A DNA stretch of 64,000 nt from Taibaiella sp. KBW10 (GCF_003852495.1 NZ_QAJI01000004.1:438445-502444), one strand, 5' to 3'. Counted from the first letter of the stretch, positions 7,931 to 16,010 are shown. The notes: a model not told the origin generated them from the letters alone. Numbers and translations are program-made.

Positions 7931-7965
7931 AAACGAAAACGTTTTTTAGTCTAAAAAAAATAGAC
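7931..7965 (-). promoter_or_regulatory. Two short inverted repeats upstream of the RelA/SpoT operon
   Basis: Two palindromic sites lie 38-72 bp before the first gene. One is AAACG (7931-7935), 4-nt gap, CGTTT (7940-7944). The other is GTCTA (7949-7953), 7-nt A tract, TAGAC (7961-7965). On the minus strand a TTTTG lies just upstream of the second site. They are plausible operator sites for a regulator, perhaps the product of the operon's first gene. A clear TAnnTTTG is not present. Confidence 0.4.
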
Positions 7966-8351
7966 AAAAGGCTATTAAATTTGAAGCAATTACAGTTTTT
8001 GTTGATCTAGAGCCGCCCCTTCCTCCATAAAGAATATTAATGACTACTCGCCACCACCCCATAATTTAGTAGATCACTTCATCAGGCATATTGTTGTTGA
8101 TGAGGGCGTGCCCCCTGCCCTGTTTTATTATTGATATTTTGGTGGGCAGGGGTCGGGCTATTCGCTCATATTCCGTCACAAAGCCCGCCGCACAAGGCTT
8201 CAGCGGGGTATCCGCTGCTATCCCATCACGCATTAACCGCCACACGAAAAGTCAAAATCTAAAGGATCGGCTATTGTAACTTAACGCGAAATTATAGAGG
8301 GAAATTTTTTTTAAGCGAAAACACATTTTAACTTTATTTAAATTCTCATGC
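7966..8351. other. Intergenic stretch, possible mobile-element debris
   Basis: No supported gene. Two inverted repeats are visible: TGATCTA (8003-8009) with TAGATCA (8070-8076), and CCCCTGCCC (8112-8120) with GGGCAGGGG (8144-8152). The G+C-rich block at 8100-8250 differs in composition from the AT-rich genes to its left, which may mark the right edge of that insertion. The 62-codon frame at 8091-8279 has no protein-like character. Confidence 0.4.
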
Positions 8352-8711
8352 ATGAACAACACAAATAACGAAAGAGTATATAAAATGTCCTTTGCGGGCG
8401 TATACCCACATTATATACAGAAGGCCGAGAAAAAAGGACGTACGAAAGCTGAGGTCGACGAGATCATTTACTGGCTTACGGGTTATGATGCCGAAGGGCT
8501 GCAGCAAGTGCTGGATAATAAGACGAATTTCGAAACCTTTTTTGCACAAGCACCACAGATGAATCCCAATACTTCCAAAATAACAGGGGTAATCTGCGGC
8601 TACCGCGTGGAGAATATCGAAGATAAATTGATGCAACAAGTACGCTACCTGGATAAGCTTATTGATGAGTTGGCTAAGGGCAAAGCCATGGAAAAGATTT
8701 TAAGACCATAA
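8352..8711 (+). CDS. DUF2200 family protein
   Basis: A 119-residue cytoplasmic protein that matches the DUF2200 family over its full length: [61 protein letters not shown] and the C-terminal [17 protein letters not shown]. The biochemical role of the family is unknown. It is a single-gene unit between the island and a small lipoprotein gene, with no operon partner. Confidence 0.9.
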   Translation: MNNTNNERVYKMSFAGVYPHYIQKAEKKGRTKAEVDEIIYWLTGYDAEGLQQVLDNKTNFETFFAQAPQMNPNTSKITGVICGYRVENIEDKLMQQVRYLDKLIDELAKGKAMEKILRP

Positions 8712-8915
8712 ATTAGTAAAAAACACTCCGGATACCGGATCTCTGTGCCCTTTACCTTTTGGTATCTGCTTAGCTATACATGGCACGTACTGGCCTTTAC
8801 TTAATTCCTAATCATAAGCAATGCTGCTATACTATATCTGATCAGTTTGAAGTTTTAGTTTCTACAATTTCTTTATATTTACGAAAGAATTTTAAAACAA
8901 TCGCCACGGAGCAAT

Positions 8916-9272
8916 ATGAGCAAATTTATTTTTTTGACGATACCAACGATGCTTTTGTTAAGTTGTAATGAAACGGGCAACAGCAATAAAGCAAAACCAA
9001 TAGAAAACCAAACAATACAAAAGGACAAGGCCGTATCTGAAAATGTTTTTTGGCATAAAAACCAAGTTATAGAGCAGGTGATTAAAGAAACAGATTCCCT
9101 ATATATCGTGCAAATTGGTATCATGGCCCAATCTTTTCAATTGGAGCAGCAACACAATGCACATTTCAATGAGGATTTAAAGCTCTTGAAGAAAAGCCTT
9201 TCGGAACGGATAAAAGTAAACATCGGCATTGAAAACGGTAGCAATAAAATTATAAGCGTAACAGAGCGTTAG
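8916..9272 (+). CDS. Small lipoprotein of unknown function
   Basis: A 118-residue protein with a short lipoprotein signal: a hydrophobic stretch FIFLTIPTMLLLSC with lipobox LLSC and C17 as the lipidated residue. The mature part is polar and mixed alpha/beta; no family is recognised. A -7-like element TATATTTA lies about 40 bp upstream. It is followed by a long non-coding stretch. The start at 8916 is the only one that gives a signal peptide. Confidence 0.65.
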   Translation: MSKFIFLTIPTMLLLSCNETGNSNKAKPIENQTIQKDKAVSENVFWHKNQVIEQVIKETDSLYIVQIGIMAQSFQLEQQHNAHFNEDLKLLKKSLSERIKVNIGIENGSNKIISVTER

Positions 9273-9632
9273 TACGATTTAGCTCTCTTCTCAATTTGGG
9301 TTTTCAAGGCATATGTGTGACATAACAAACATATAAGGCCGCATATACAGAACACGCCACCGCAGACGCTACAAACAAGGTGGTAAGGCCCCAAGTACCC
9401 CAACCACAATTTAGACCTGTTAATTGGTTTAATTAGACCCTTATAAGCACATTAAGTTCATGATCCTTATTCATAGGAGGAACAGTAAACGCTAATAGTC
9501 ACTATTGGGTCTTTTTCTTTAAACTTATTGTAGGGAAGCAATCAATATTTATGCAAAAAAATATTGAGTATCCGCTTTTAGGAAACAAGGACTTTCTTTA
9601 TCTTTTTAGTTTCCGCTTATATTATAACTATT
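9273..9632. other. Intergenic stretch without a supported gene
   Basis: No ORF with protein-like character and a start was found. On the minus strand, a frame from an ATG at 9475 stops after 13 codons and then stays open to about 9272 with a cysteine-rich hydrophobic reading. This could be the remains of a small membrane protein, but it is too weak to call. Confidence 0.4.
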
Positions 9633-10017
9633 GCTACCTTTTGCCTTGATGCAAAAGGTAGCGCCAAAAAATAAAGGCTGTATAAATCCTTGGCCAAAAA
9701 TCATTGTTTCAGTCGGTCGCAAACCAAACTCGCTGCGCTCAGACAATGGTTTGCGCCTTTATCGACCGAGCCAATGATTTTCTTAACGCCGGATTTATAA
9801 GGCCGGTCCTAAGCGATCTGTTCTGTATCAATCGCTTACTCTTTTCATCACAGCGATAGCAATTTTGTATTGGCGTTGCGATTTTTGAGCCCTGGATGTT
9901 CCCTTACAGCTCAAAAATCGATGCACGGAACGTAACAAAATTGCGGTGCGGAGCAATCGTCTTGATGAAAACAGGCATTTTGTTTATTCTTTTATGGCCA
10001 CAAAAGAATAAACAAAA
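9633..10017. repeat. Array of four inverted-repeat hairpins (intergenic repeat element)
   Basis: Hairpin 1: perfect 12-bp arms 9633-9644 and 9651-9662. Hairpin 2 is nested: 9681-9689 with 9791-9799, 9697-9706 with 9772-9781, 9713-9719 with 9763-9769, and 9719-9726 with 9747-9754. Hairpin 3 is nested: 9842-9850 with 9963-9971, 9859-9868 with 9935-9944, and a perfect 12-bp pair 9879-9890 with 9909-9920. Hairpin 4: perfect 16-bp arms 9978-9993 and 10002-10017. No ORF lies in it. Such structure is typical of dispersed, possibly mobilised, intergenic repeats in this phylum; copy number cannot be judged from one window. Confidence 0.8.
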
Positions 10018-10071
10018 GGATTGCCTATATGCGGATAGACTTAAAAATTAAATCATTTTTTCAATAAAAAA

Positions 10072-10103
10072 TTTGCGTAGCTAAATAACTACACTTATAT
10101 TTG
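10072..10103 (+). promoter_or_regulatory. Consensus Bacteroidota promoter of the ArsR cluster
   Basis: TTTG at 10072-10075, a 20-bp spacer, and TATATTTG at 10096-10103. Both elements match the TTTG / TAnnTTTG consensus exactly. The ArsR start codon is at 10122, so the leader is very short. Confidence 0.85.
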
Positions 10104-10118
10104 TAGTCAAATAGCTAC
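10077..10118 (+). promoter_or_regulatory. Twin ArsR-type operators overlapping the promoter
   Basis: Two near-identical 16-bp palindromes: GTAGCTAAATAACTAC (10077-10092) and GTAGTCAAATAGCTAC (10103-10118). They are 26 bp apart. The first fills the spacer between the promoter elements and the second starts at the last base of the -7 element. Binding would block polymerase, so autorepression by the ArsR protein encoded immediately downstream is expected. Confidence 0.85.
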
Positions 10119-10121
10119 ATA

Positions 10122-10445
10122 ATGAATTTAAGAAGAGATGTATTCCAGGCCATAGCGGATCCTACCCGAAGGGCTATTTTATTATTAGTGGCGTCACAAT
10201 CCATGACGGCAGGCGCTATTGCGGCCAATTTCGATACGGCAAGGCCGACGGTCTCTAAACACCTGCAAATCCTTACGGAATGCGCACTTTTACAACAAGA
10301 GCAAAACGGCAGGGAAATATATTATCACCTCAATGCAAAAAACATGAAGGACATAGCCGATTTTATAGAGCCCTTCCGCAATATGTGGGATGACCGATTC
10401 AACAAATTAGAAACGGTCATGAAAAACTACCAAGCAAAAAAATAA
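10122..10445 (+). CDS. ArsR-family winged-helix repressor
   Basis: A 107-residue ArsR/SdpR-like regulator: [16 protein letters not shown] (helix 1-2), [10 protein letters not shown], the recognition helix [18 protein letters not shown], and the wing [10 protein letters not shown]. No cysteine pair typical of metal-sensing ArsR proteins is present; the only cysteine is in ILTECALL. It is therefore more likely of the SdpR type paired with an SRPBCC protein. It is the first gene of a cluster, 6 bp before the SRPBCC gene, behind a promoter with twin operators. Confidence 0.93.
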   Translation: MNLRRDVFQAIADPTRRAILLLVASQSMTAGAIAANFDTARPTVSKHLQILTECALLQQEQNGREIYYHLNAKNMKDIADFIEPFRNMWDDRFNKLETVMKNYQAKK

Positions 10446-10451
10446 CTTGTT

Positions 10452-10919
10452 ATGGAACGCAAAACAAAAATACAAGCCGAAGAAGGCCAGCAGGACTTAA
10501 CAATCATCCGGACATTTGACCTGCCTCTTGAACTCCTATTCAAGGCATATACGGACCCGGAATTACTATCGCAATGGATGGGCACTAAAGTACTCAAGCT
10601 TGACAATAAAGTGCATGGCGCTTACCAGTTTGAAACCACCGATCCGCAGGGTAACATTGTATTTCGTGCGAATGGTTGCATCCACGAATTTGTACCGGAG
10701 CAAAGAATCACGCGCACGTTTAAAATGGAAAATACACCTTTTGAGGTGCAGCTTGAATTTCTGGAGTTTGAAAAAGTCACCGATGACACCAGCAAACTGA
10801 GTATGCATATCGTATACCGCTCTATTGCGCTCCGTGATCAGCAGTTGGCCCTACCCTTTGCCCAAGGCATTAATATGGCACATAACCGGCTTCAGCATAT
10901 TCTAAATCCCTTAAAATAA
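10452..10919 (+). CDS. SRPBCC (AHSA1-type) domain protein
   Basis: A 155-residue protein of the START-like SRPBCC superfamily. The N-terminal signature FDLPLELLFKAYTDPELLSQWMG is the usual AHSA1 opening, followed by the beta-strands of the lipid-binding cavity and the C-terminal long helix (residues about 130-152). Family members bind hydrophobic ligands; the ligand here is unknown. ArsR-SRPBCC pairs are frequent in Bacteroidota, and the gene lies 6 bp after arsR and 6 bp before the DoxX gene, so the three are co-transcribed. Confidence 0.9.
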   Translation: MERKTKIQAEEGQQDLTIIRTFDLPLELLFKAYTDPELLSQWMGTKVLKLDNKVHGAYQFETTDPQGNIVFRANGCIHEFVPEQRITRTFKMENTPFEVQLEFLEFEKVTDDTSKLSMHIVYRSIALRDQQLALPFAQGINMAHNRLQHILNPLK

Positions 10920-10925
10920 TCTCTT

Positions 10926-11315
10926 ATGACTAAGCGTATGAAAATAATCTATTGGAGCGCTACCCTTTGGCTGGCCTTAGGTATGTGCTCCACAGCCATC
11001 GTGCAACTCTTAAAAGTAGAGGATGAAGTAAAAGCATTCACCACCTTGGGCTATCCTATCTACCTGATGACTATTATTGGCATTTGGAAAATTTTAGGTA
11101 CCATAGCTATATTAATCCCCAAAACGCCTTTGCTTAAGGAATGGGCTTATGCAGGCTTTTTCTTTGCCATGTCGGGAGCTGCTATCTCGCATATTATTAT
11201 GTGTGATGCTTTCTCTAAAATATTTCCGTCCTTATTGTTGCTCGTGCTTACAATACTCTCCTGGTACACAAGACCTGCAGATAGAAAATTTATTTCCCTT
11301 AATTTTAGTTCATAA
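10926..11315 (+). CDS. DoxX-like four-helix membrane protein
   Basis: A 129-residue inner-membrane protein with four predicted helices (about 8-28, 45-63, 72-92, 97-113). The motif YPIYLMTIIGIWKILGTIAIL followed by LKEWAYAGFFFAMSGAAISH is typical of the DoxX-like family found next to ArsR and SRPBCC genes. Some DoxX proteins take part in oxidative or thiol stress; the role here is unknown. Third gene of the ArsR operon. Confidence 0.88.
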   Translation: MTKRMKIIYWSATLWLALGMCSTAIVQLLKVEDEVKAFTTLGYPIYLMTIIGIWKILGTIAILIPKTPLLKEWAYAGFFFAMSGAAISHIIMCDAFSKIFPSLLLLVLTILSWYTRPADRKFISLNFSS

Positions 11316-11324
11316 AATCTGTAT

Positions 11325-11903
11325 ATGAATCCTACTGTTGATTTTTATTTTGATAAGGCCAAAAACTGGCATAAAGAGCTGGAGCAATTAAGAAAAATCG
11401 TACTGGATTGCGGGCTGAATGAAGTGTTGAAATGGGGTTGCCCCTGTTATACCTTGGGCAAAAGTAATATCGTATTAATACATGTATTCAAAGAATATTG
11501 TGCGGTGTTGTTTTTCAAAGGCGCCTTATTGCAGGATACACATGGCGCATTAATCCAACAAACAGAACGGGTGCAAGCAGCCCGCCAGATGCGGTTTACC
11601 AATGCTTCCGAAATAGTGAAACAGGCAAAGATCCTAAAGACGTATATCTACGAAGCAATTGCGATAGAAGAAGCCGGACTTAAGGTACCAATGAAGAAAG
11701 TGGCCGAATACCCCATCCCGGAAGAATGGCAACATCAACTAAATGTGAACCCATCTCTTAAAACAGCATTCGAAGCTTTGACACCGGGACGGCAAAGGGC
11801 TTACCTGTTACACTTTGCCGCAGCCAAACTGACCCAAACCAGGGCGTCCAGGATAGAAAAATGCATCCCGCAAATTATGGAGGGAAAAGGATTGAATGAT
11901 TAG
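11325..11903 (+). CDS. DUF1801 / YdeI (OmdA) family protein
   Basis: A 192-residue cytoplasmic protein with two parts. The N-terminal DUF1801 domain (about 15-115) contains LRKIVLDCGLNEVLKWGCPCYTL and a hydrophobic strand pair. The C-terminal YdeI/OmpD-associated region (about 130-190) contains ALTPGRQRAYLLHF and RASRIEKCIPQIMEGKGLND. The family's molecular role is not established. It starts 9 bp after the DoxX gene and therefore belongs to the ArsR operon. Confidence 0.9.
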   Translation: MNPTVDFYFDKAKNWHKELEQLRKIVLDCGLNEVLKWGCPCYTLGKSNIVLIHVFKEYCAVLFFKGALLQDTHGALIQQTERVQAARQMRFTNASEIVKQAKILKTYIYEAIAIEEAGLKVPMKKVAEYPIPEEWQHQLNVNPSLKTAFEALTPGRQRAYLLHFAAAKLTQTRASRIEKCIPQIMEGKGLND

Positions 11904-11985
11904 TATTTTCCTGTCTTTAAATAAGCATAAGTAAATGTTAGCGCACAGAAAAACATTGTGTCATCCACGAAAAATATACACATAA

Positions 11986-12357
11986 ATGAATACCATCTTA
12001 TGGATTATACAAGTAATACTCGCCGTCTTCTTTTTGATGCCTGGTGTGGGAAAAATAAGTAACAGCAAACAAAAACATATTGCAGATGGCCATCTAAAAC
12101 CCAATGCCTCTGTGAATCCGATACGGATACTGGGTATACTGGAATTACTGGGGTGTATCGGGATCGTCTTGCCCTGGTTTAGCGGCATATACCCCGTGCT
12201 CACGCCGATTACCGCCCTTTGCTTTTGCGGCATCATGATCGCCGGTATGGTGATACACATACAAAAGAAAGAATATAAAATGCTGCCCATGCTCTTTTCA
12301 GTGTTTGTTCTGAGCGCAATGGTCGCCTATTACCGGTTCCGATCAGTATCAAAATAA
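11986..12357 (+). CDS. DoxX-like membrane protein (second copy)
   Basis: A 123-residue protein with four predicted membrane helices and the DoxX-like pattern LAVFFLMPGVGKI then GILELLGCIGIVLPW. It lies 82 bp after the DUF1801 gene, so it may be in the same transcript or have its own promoter. It differs clearly in sequence from the DoxX protein at 10926-11315, so it is not a recent duplication. Confidence 0.88.
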   Translation: MNTILWIIQVILAVFFLMPGVGKISNSKQKHIADGHLKPNASVNPIRILGILELLGCIGIVLPWFSGIYPVLTPITALCFCGIMIAGMVIHIQKKEYKMLPMLFSVFVLSAMVAYYRFRSVSK

Positions 12358-12399
12358 TTAGATAATACATATCTGTCTTCAAACAAAAACAGCAGTCAT

Positions 12400-12969
12400 A
12401 TGAACGGAAATAAAAAAGAGTTAGCCCCTTCCGCCCGTGAAGAACTACTTGATATTCTGAAAACACGTTTTACAAAAAACAGCATCAGGCACAAAGGCCT
12501 TGACTGGGCCGCTATACAGGCAAAGCTGGAAGCAAATCCAGAAAAACTATGGTCGCTCAATGAAATGGAGATGACAGGCGGAGAACCGGATGTGGTCGCT
12601 CATGATCAAAAGACGGGCGCTTATATTTTCTGTGACTGTTCCCCAGAAAGCCCTAAAGGACGCAGAAGTATTTGCTACGACGCGGAAGCATTGGCCTCAA
12701 GGAAAGAACATAAACCCAAAGACAGCGCGCTACATATGGCTGCTGAAATGGGTATTGAGTTACTAACTGAAGCACAATACCGGGAACTACAGCAATGGGG
12801 CAGTTTTGATACAAAAACATCTAGCTGGATACAGACCCCTGCGGATATCAGAGCCTTAGGCGGTGCCCTTTTCTGCGATCGCCGTTATAATACAGTATTC
12901 TTGTATCATAATGGTGCTGAATCCTATTATGGTGCTCGTGGATTTCGTGGTAGGCTGGAAGTTCAATAG
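12400..12969 (+). CDS. DUF4256 family protein
   Basis: A 189-residue cytoplasmic protein that matches DUF4256 along its length: WSLNEMEMTGGEPDVV, the motif FCDCSPESPKGRRSICYD, and the C-terminal ALGGALFCDRRYNTVFLYHNGAESYYGARGFRG (described here in two parts, about residues 148-162 and 163-182). Function is unknown. It is the last gene of the ArsR-led cluster and is followed by two strong hairpins. Confidence 0.9.
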   Translation: MNGNKKELAPSAREELLDILKTRFTKNSIRHKGLDWAAIQAKLEANPEKLWSLNEMEMTGGEPDVVAHDQKTGAYIFCDCSPESPKGRRSICYDAEALASRKEHKPKDSALHMAAEMGIELLTEAQYRELQQWGSFDTKTSSWIQTPADIRALGGALFCDRRYNTVFLYHNGAESYYGARGFRGRLEVQ

Positions 12970-12990
12970 ATCCATTCTCTGTACAAATGC

Positions 12991-13021
12991 TCAAACAAAT
13001 TGATTGTATCAATTTGTTTGA
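12991..13021. repeat. Perfect 13-bp inverted repeat after the DUF4256 gene
   Basis: Arms 12991-13003 and 13009-13021 with a 5-nt loop. It lacks a strong U tract and lies directly before a better terminator, so it may be an additional stop or a processing signal. Confidence 0.6.
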
Positions 13022-13036
13022 TGAAATATTTTTCAC

Positions 13037-13080
13037 AAAAGTACCCTATACGGATAATGATATCCGTATAGGGTACTTTT
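13037..13080. terminator. Bidirectional terminator with a perfect 20-bp stem
   Basis: Arms 13037-13056 and 13061-13080 around a 4-nt loop, with AAAA before and TTTT after the stem base. It separates the plus-strand ArsR cluster from the minus-strand TetR gene that ends at 13098. Confidence 0.95.
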
Positions 13081-13097
13081 TATACCTAAGAAATTAA

Positions 13098-13784
13098 TTA
13101 CTTTTTAGCTTCTTTATAGACCAATTCCATTACCTTTTCTAAGGCAAGCTTAATGGCTTTCTTTCCTTTTGGAGTATTAATATCTATCTCACAGAATGTG
13201 CTGCCATTGCTTTGTGCATGCAGAATCAAGTAGTAAATACCCGCAATCTGTAAAGCAAGAACGGCTCTGAGGTTAACATCTGTTCCGGAAAAATCGCTAT
13301 CGGTCAGTTTGAATAATTGCTTACCCAATTCTTCCCGGTTATCCGCCAGCTCCCTCAAACGGGCTTGCGGTTCACTGATTTCCCAACAAAGAATTTTTTG
13401 CAGATCAGCAGATTTAGAAACTTCTTCATACATCGTATGCAATATGGCTGTTATTTCTTTTTGGCCAAACTGCTCTGCTTTTGCTACAATCGCTTCCGTC
13501 TTCGGACTGATCTGGCTCATCCAATAATCTTTTTCGTTCAGATAGGCCTCAATGAGCTCATCTACCCCCCCGAAATACAAATAGATTAACCTACGATCCA
13601 CTCCGGCAGTTTCCACGATATTACGGATGGACAAACCTGTGTAGCCCTTCGTTCGCAGCACTTCGCCTACGGCGTCTAATAGTTTCTTTTTGGTACGTGC
13701 TTTATTCCTGATAGCACCATCCGTTACTTTTCTTACTTTAGGAATTTTTTCTTTATTTTCAACGATTTTCTTTGGCATTTTCAA
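13098..13784 (-). CDS. TetR/AcrR-family regulator
   Basis: A 228-residue protein. After a basic leader (1-28), the TetR DNA-binding domain spans about 30-80: KKKLLDAVGEVLRTKGYTGL, SIRNIVETAGVDRRLIYLYFG. The rest is the helical ligand and dimer domain with no readable ligand. It follows the alpha-oxoamine synthase gene by 18 bp on the same strand, so it is probably its operon partner and regulator. The start could also be codon 3. Confidence 0.9.
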   Translation of the reverse strand: MKMPKKIVENKEKIPKVRKVTDGAIRNKARTKKKLLDAVGEVLRTKGYTGLSIRNIVETAGVDRRLIYLYFGGVDELIEAYLNEKDYWMSQISPKTEAIVAKAEQFGQKEITAILHTMYEEVSKSADLQKILCWEISEPQARLRELADNREELGKQLFKLTDSDFSGTDVNLRAVLALQIAGIYYLILHAQSNGSTFCEIDINTPKGKKAIKLALEKVMELVYKEAKK

Positions 13785-13802
13785 TTACTTCATGTATATG
13801 TA

Positions 13803-15062
13803 TCATGCAAGTTCCAACTTTTTATTTATATATTCAAATGCAGCTAATGCTTTATCCAGATGTTCCCTGCTGTGGGTAGCCAATAAACTCATTCGGATAC
13901 GGGCATCTTTCTTCGATACCGCAGGATATAAAATAGGGTTAGTGTAAACACCCATTTCCAGTAAAAGGCTTGCTACATCGCCTGTTATATGAGGATCTCC
14001 GATTTTTACAGGAACAATAGCAGAGCAGGAATTCCCTACATTTAAACCCATTCCGGTAAGGCCATTTTTTAAATAGTTAATATTATCCCAAAGTTTTGCC
14101 TGCCATTGCGGCTCCTCATCTAAAAGCTCTATTGCCTTGACTACACCCGTTATCGCCGGTGTGGCCGCGGCCGAAAATGCATTTTGGCGGGACTGATATT
14201 GCAAAAATTCAATAATTTCCGGACGGCTGATGACATAACCGCCTACATTCCCAAAAGTCTTGCTCAGGGTCCCGGTAATAATATCAATATCCTTCAATAA
14301 ATCATAATGCTCCAGCACTCCCCTGCCCGTCTTCCCAATCACACCGATGCCATGCGCATCATCCAGCATCAGGTAGGCACCATATTGGCGACACAGCTGT
14401 AAAATTTCTTTTACGGGTGCCATATCTCCATCCTGAGAGTAAATCCCATCGATAATCACCAGCTTGGTCCTGTATTTATGCTGTGCATCTTTCAGCGCCA
14501 TTTCCATCATCTCCAGGTTATTGTGCAATATTTTTTTCGTATTGGTGAGGAGACAACCCTCATAAACACTGGCATGCACCGCCATATCCAGCAGTGCGAT
14601 ATCTTCTTTATGCAATAAGGATTGTAGCGAAGCACTATTGGCCGTATATCCGGTAGTATAGACTAGCGCGGATCCTTTTTCTCTTTGAAAAAAAGCACAT
14701 AATTTATCTTCCAATACCTGATGGTATTCATAATGCCCTCCTATAAGGGGTGATGATCCGGCACCGGTACCATATTGAATTATACTGTCGATAGCAGCTT
14801 GTTTCACCGCCGGGTGTTGCGAAAACCCCAGGTAATCATTACTCACAAAGCTCACACACTCTTTAATATTACCTGCAGCATCTTTATGCTGTACAGTGGC
14901 ACCGGCAGAGTTGTAATTAATTAACCGGTAATTGAGCCGGTCTTTTTGTTTCATAAAATCAAGAAAAGAAGAGAGTTCCTGCGCTCTTTCAAACAAATTT
15001 AAATCCGGGATGTTTTCAAAATCTTTAAAAGAAGCCTTATCATAGCTAATTTTTGCTGTCAT
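13803..15062 (-). CDS. Alpha-oxoamine synthase family PLP enzyme (KBL/BioF/SPT type)
   Basis: A 419-residue PLP enzyme that joins an acyl-CoA to an amino acid with loss of CO2. Visible motifs are SNDYLGF (74-80), GTGAGSSPLIGGHYEYH (98-114), H163 stacking on PLP, DDAHGIG (234-240), and the PLP lysine K268 in GTLSKTFGN. The family includes 8-amino-7-oxononanoate synthase, 2-amino-3-ketobutyrate ligase, serine palmitoyltransferase and 5-aminolevulinate synthase. The loop SPLIGGH differs from the RFLNGT of Bacteroides sphingolipid enzymes and from the RLVSG usual in BioF, so the substrate is left open. No other biotin or sphingolipid gene is near. The TetR gene follows by 18 bp. Confidence 0.85.
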   Translation of the reverse strand: MTAKISYDKASFKDFENIPDLNLFERAQELSSFLDFMKQKDRLNYRLINYNSAGATVQHKDAAGNIKECVSFVSNDYLGFSQHPAVKQAAIDSIIQYGTGAGSSPLIGGHYEYHQVLEDKLCAFFQREKGSALVYTTGYTANSASLQSLLHKEDIALLDMAVHASVYEGCLLTNTKKILHNNLEMMEMALKDAQHKYRTKLVIIDGIYSQDGDMAPVKEILQLCRQYGAYLMLDDAHGIGVIGKTGRGVLEHYDLLKDIDIITGTLSKTFGNVGGYVISRPEIIEFLQYQSRQNAFSAAATPAITGVVKAIELLDEEPQWQAKLWDNINYLKNGLTGMGLNVGNSCSAIVPVKIGDPHITGDVASLLLEMGVYTNPILYPAVSKKDARIRMSLLATHSREHLDKALAAFEYINKKLELA

Positions 15063-15148
15063 AATCTGTTGTTTTTATCGGCTTAAATATAGTCCCTTTT
15101 TTGTGATTTAATTAACTTTCTTTGCTTAAATAATTTTAAACAAAAAAA

Positions 15149-15191
15149 TTGGCTACCTCATTCCCATTTTGCATAAGAATGTGATAGCCAA
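15149..15191 (-). terminator. Terminator of the Crp/Fnr gene
   Basis: On the minus strand, TTGGCTA (15191-15185) pairs with TAGCCAA (15155-15149), with a further inner pair of 5 bp (15181-15177 with 15163-15159). A T run follows at 15148-15142, just downstream of the stop at 15223. Confidence 0.75.
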
Positions 15192-15222
15192 GTACCGTCC
15201 GCATTAGGCGGGCGTTAAACAA

Positions 15223-15816
15223 TTATTTGCTAATCCCCTTTAGCCTGCTCTTTATGCGGCTTAAAGAAGGGTTTTCGATGCCCAGAAATGAGGCAATATG
15301 ATATTGAGGAATTTGGTCGGGCAAATCAGGAAAGTTTTCCAGAAATTGCTTATAGCGCTCTTCTGCGTTTAGAAACACCAGGTTTTCCATACGGTTTAGC
15401 AGCTTATAAAATGCATCTTCGGCTATAGACCGTCCAATGCGTTCCCAGCCTTTTGATGTTCCGTATAATTTTTCTAAATCATTGATATGGATACTCACAA
15501 TAAAGGAGGGCATCAGCGCCTGAACATAATATACACAGGGTATACGCTGTACCATGCTACGGAATGCCGTTACAAATTCACCGGGGGTATATAGGAATAC
15601 CGTATTTTCCTTAAGGTTTTCATCAATATAATACGTGCGGAAAACCCCGGAAATAATAAAACCTAAATGCTGGCATACATTGCCATACTGGTTAAAATAT
15701 TCCCCTTTTTTATAGTTAAATTTTTTCCAATAAGGAAGTGATAACTGAATATCTTCCTTACTTAATTTCAGTTCTTTTTCCAGATAAATGAGGAGCGCGT
15801 CTAATTCTAATTCCAT
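15223..15816 (-). CDS. Crp/Fnr-family transcription regulator
   Basis: A 197-residue regulator with an N-terminal cyclic-nucleotide-binding-like beta barrel (about 25-110: KKGEYFNQYGNVCQHLGFII, then the strand pairs) and a C-terminal winged helix. The recognition helix is at about 170-190 (YHIASFLGIENPSLSRIKSRL split at G174). The barrel lacks the usual cAMP phosphate-binding R-S-A motif, so the effector is unclear. There are no four N-terminal cysteines, so it is not an FeS-FNR. Two FNR-like 5-4-5 palindromes lie at 16302 and 17860; this protein is the natural candidate to bind them (inference). Confidence 0.9.
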   Translation of the reverse strand: MELELDALLIYLEKELKLSKEDIQLSLPYWKKFNYKKGEYFNQYGNVCQHLGFIISGVFRTYYIDENLKENTVFLYTPGEFVTAFRSMVQRIPCVYYVQALMPSFIVSIHINDLEKLYGTSKGWERIGRSIAEDAFYKLLNRMENLVFLNAEERYKQFLENFPDLPDQIPQYHIASFLGIENPSLSRIKSRLKGISK

Positions 15817-15994
15817 ACTATAGGGGGGCCATTAATTTTCAAAATTACATAACCAGTAGTCAAATGTATGAAAATATTTTTTAGTACCGCACATAAAATA
15901 TATCTCACATATAAATGTATTATCTCATTTATTTGTCATCAATCTGTCAAAACTGCGACCCCATTATCTATGTGCCATAATATAAAAATATAAA

Positions 15995-16010
15995 GCCCCT
16001 AAAAAGGGGC
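15995..16010 (-). terminator. GC-rich hairpin ending the small minus-strand transcript
   Basis: GCCCCT (15995-16000), an AAAA gap, AGGGGC (16005-16010). On the minus strand the stem is followed by TTTATATTTTTATATT, which suits Rho-independent termination. It lies 343 bp after the acyl-CoA dehydrogenase stop but only about 260 bp after the promoter at 16272. Confidence 0.75.

Noticed and set aside
8091-8279. 62-codon frame in the G+C-rich intergenic block
   Set aside because: No protein-like motif or promoter was seen; the segment is dominated by inverted repeats.
8780-8968. 62-codon frame that overlaps the start of the small lipoprotein gene
   Set aside because: It ends within the lipoprotein signal sequence and has no recognisable feature; the lipoprotein frame is better supported.
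9304-9475. Cysteine-rich hydrophobic minus-strand reading after an ATG at 9475, at first thought to be a bacteriocin-like peptide
   Set aside because: The frame has a stop after 13 codons, and careful re-reading of the line junction at 9420 changed the frame; no leader or double-glycine site remains.
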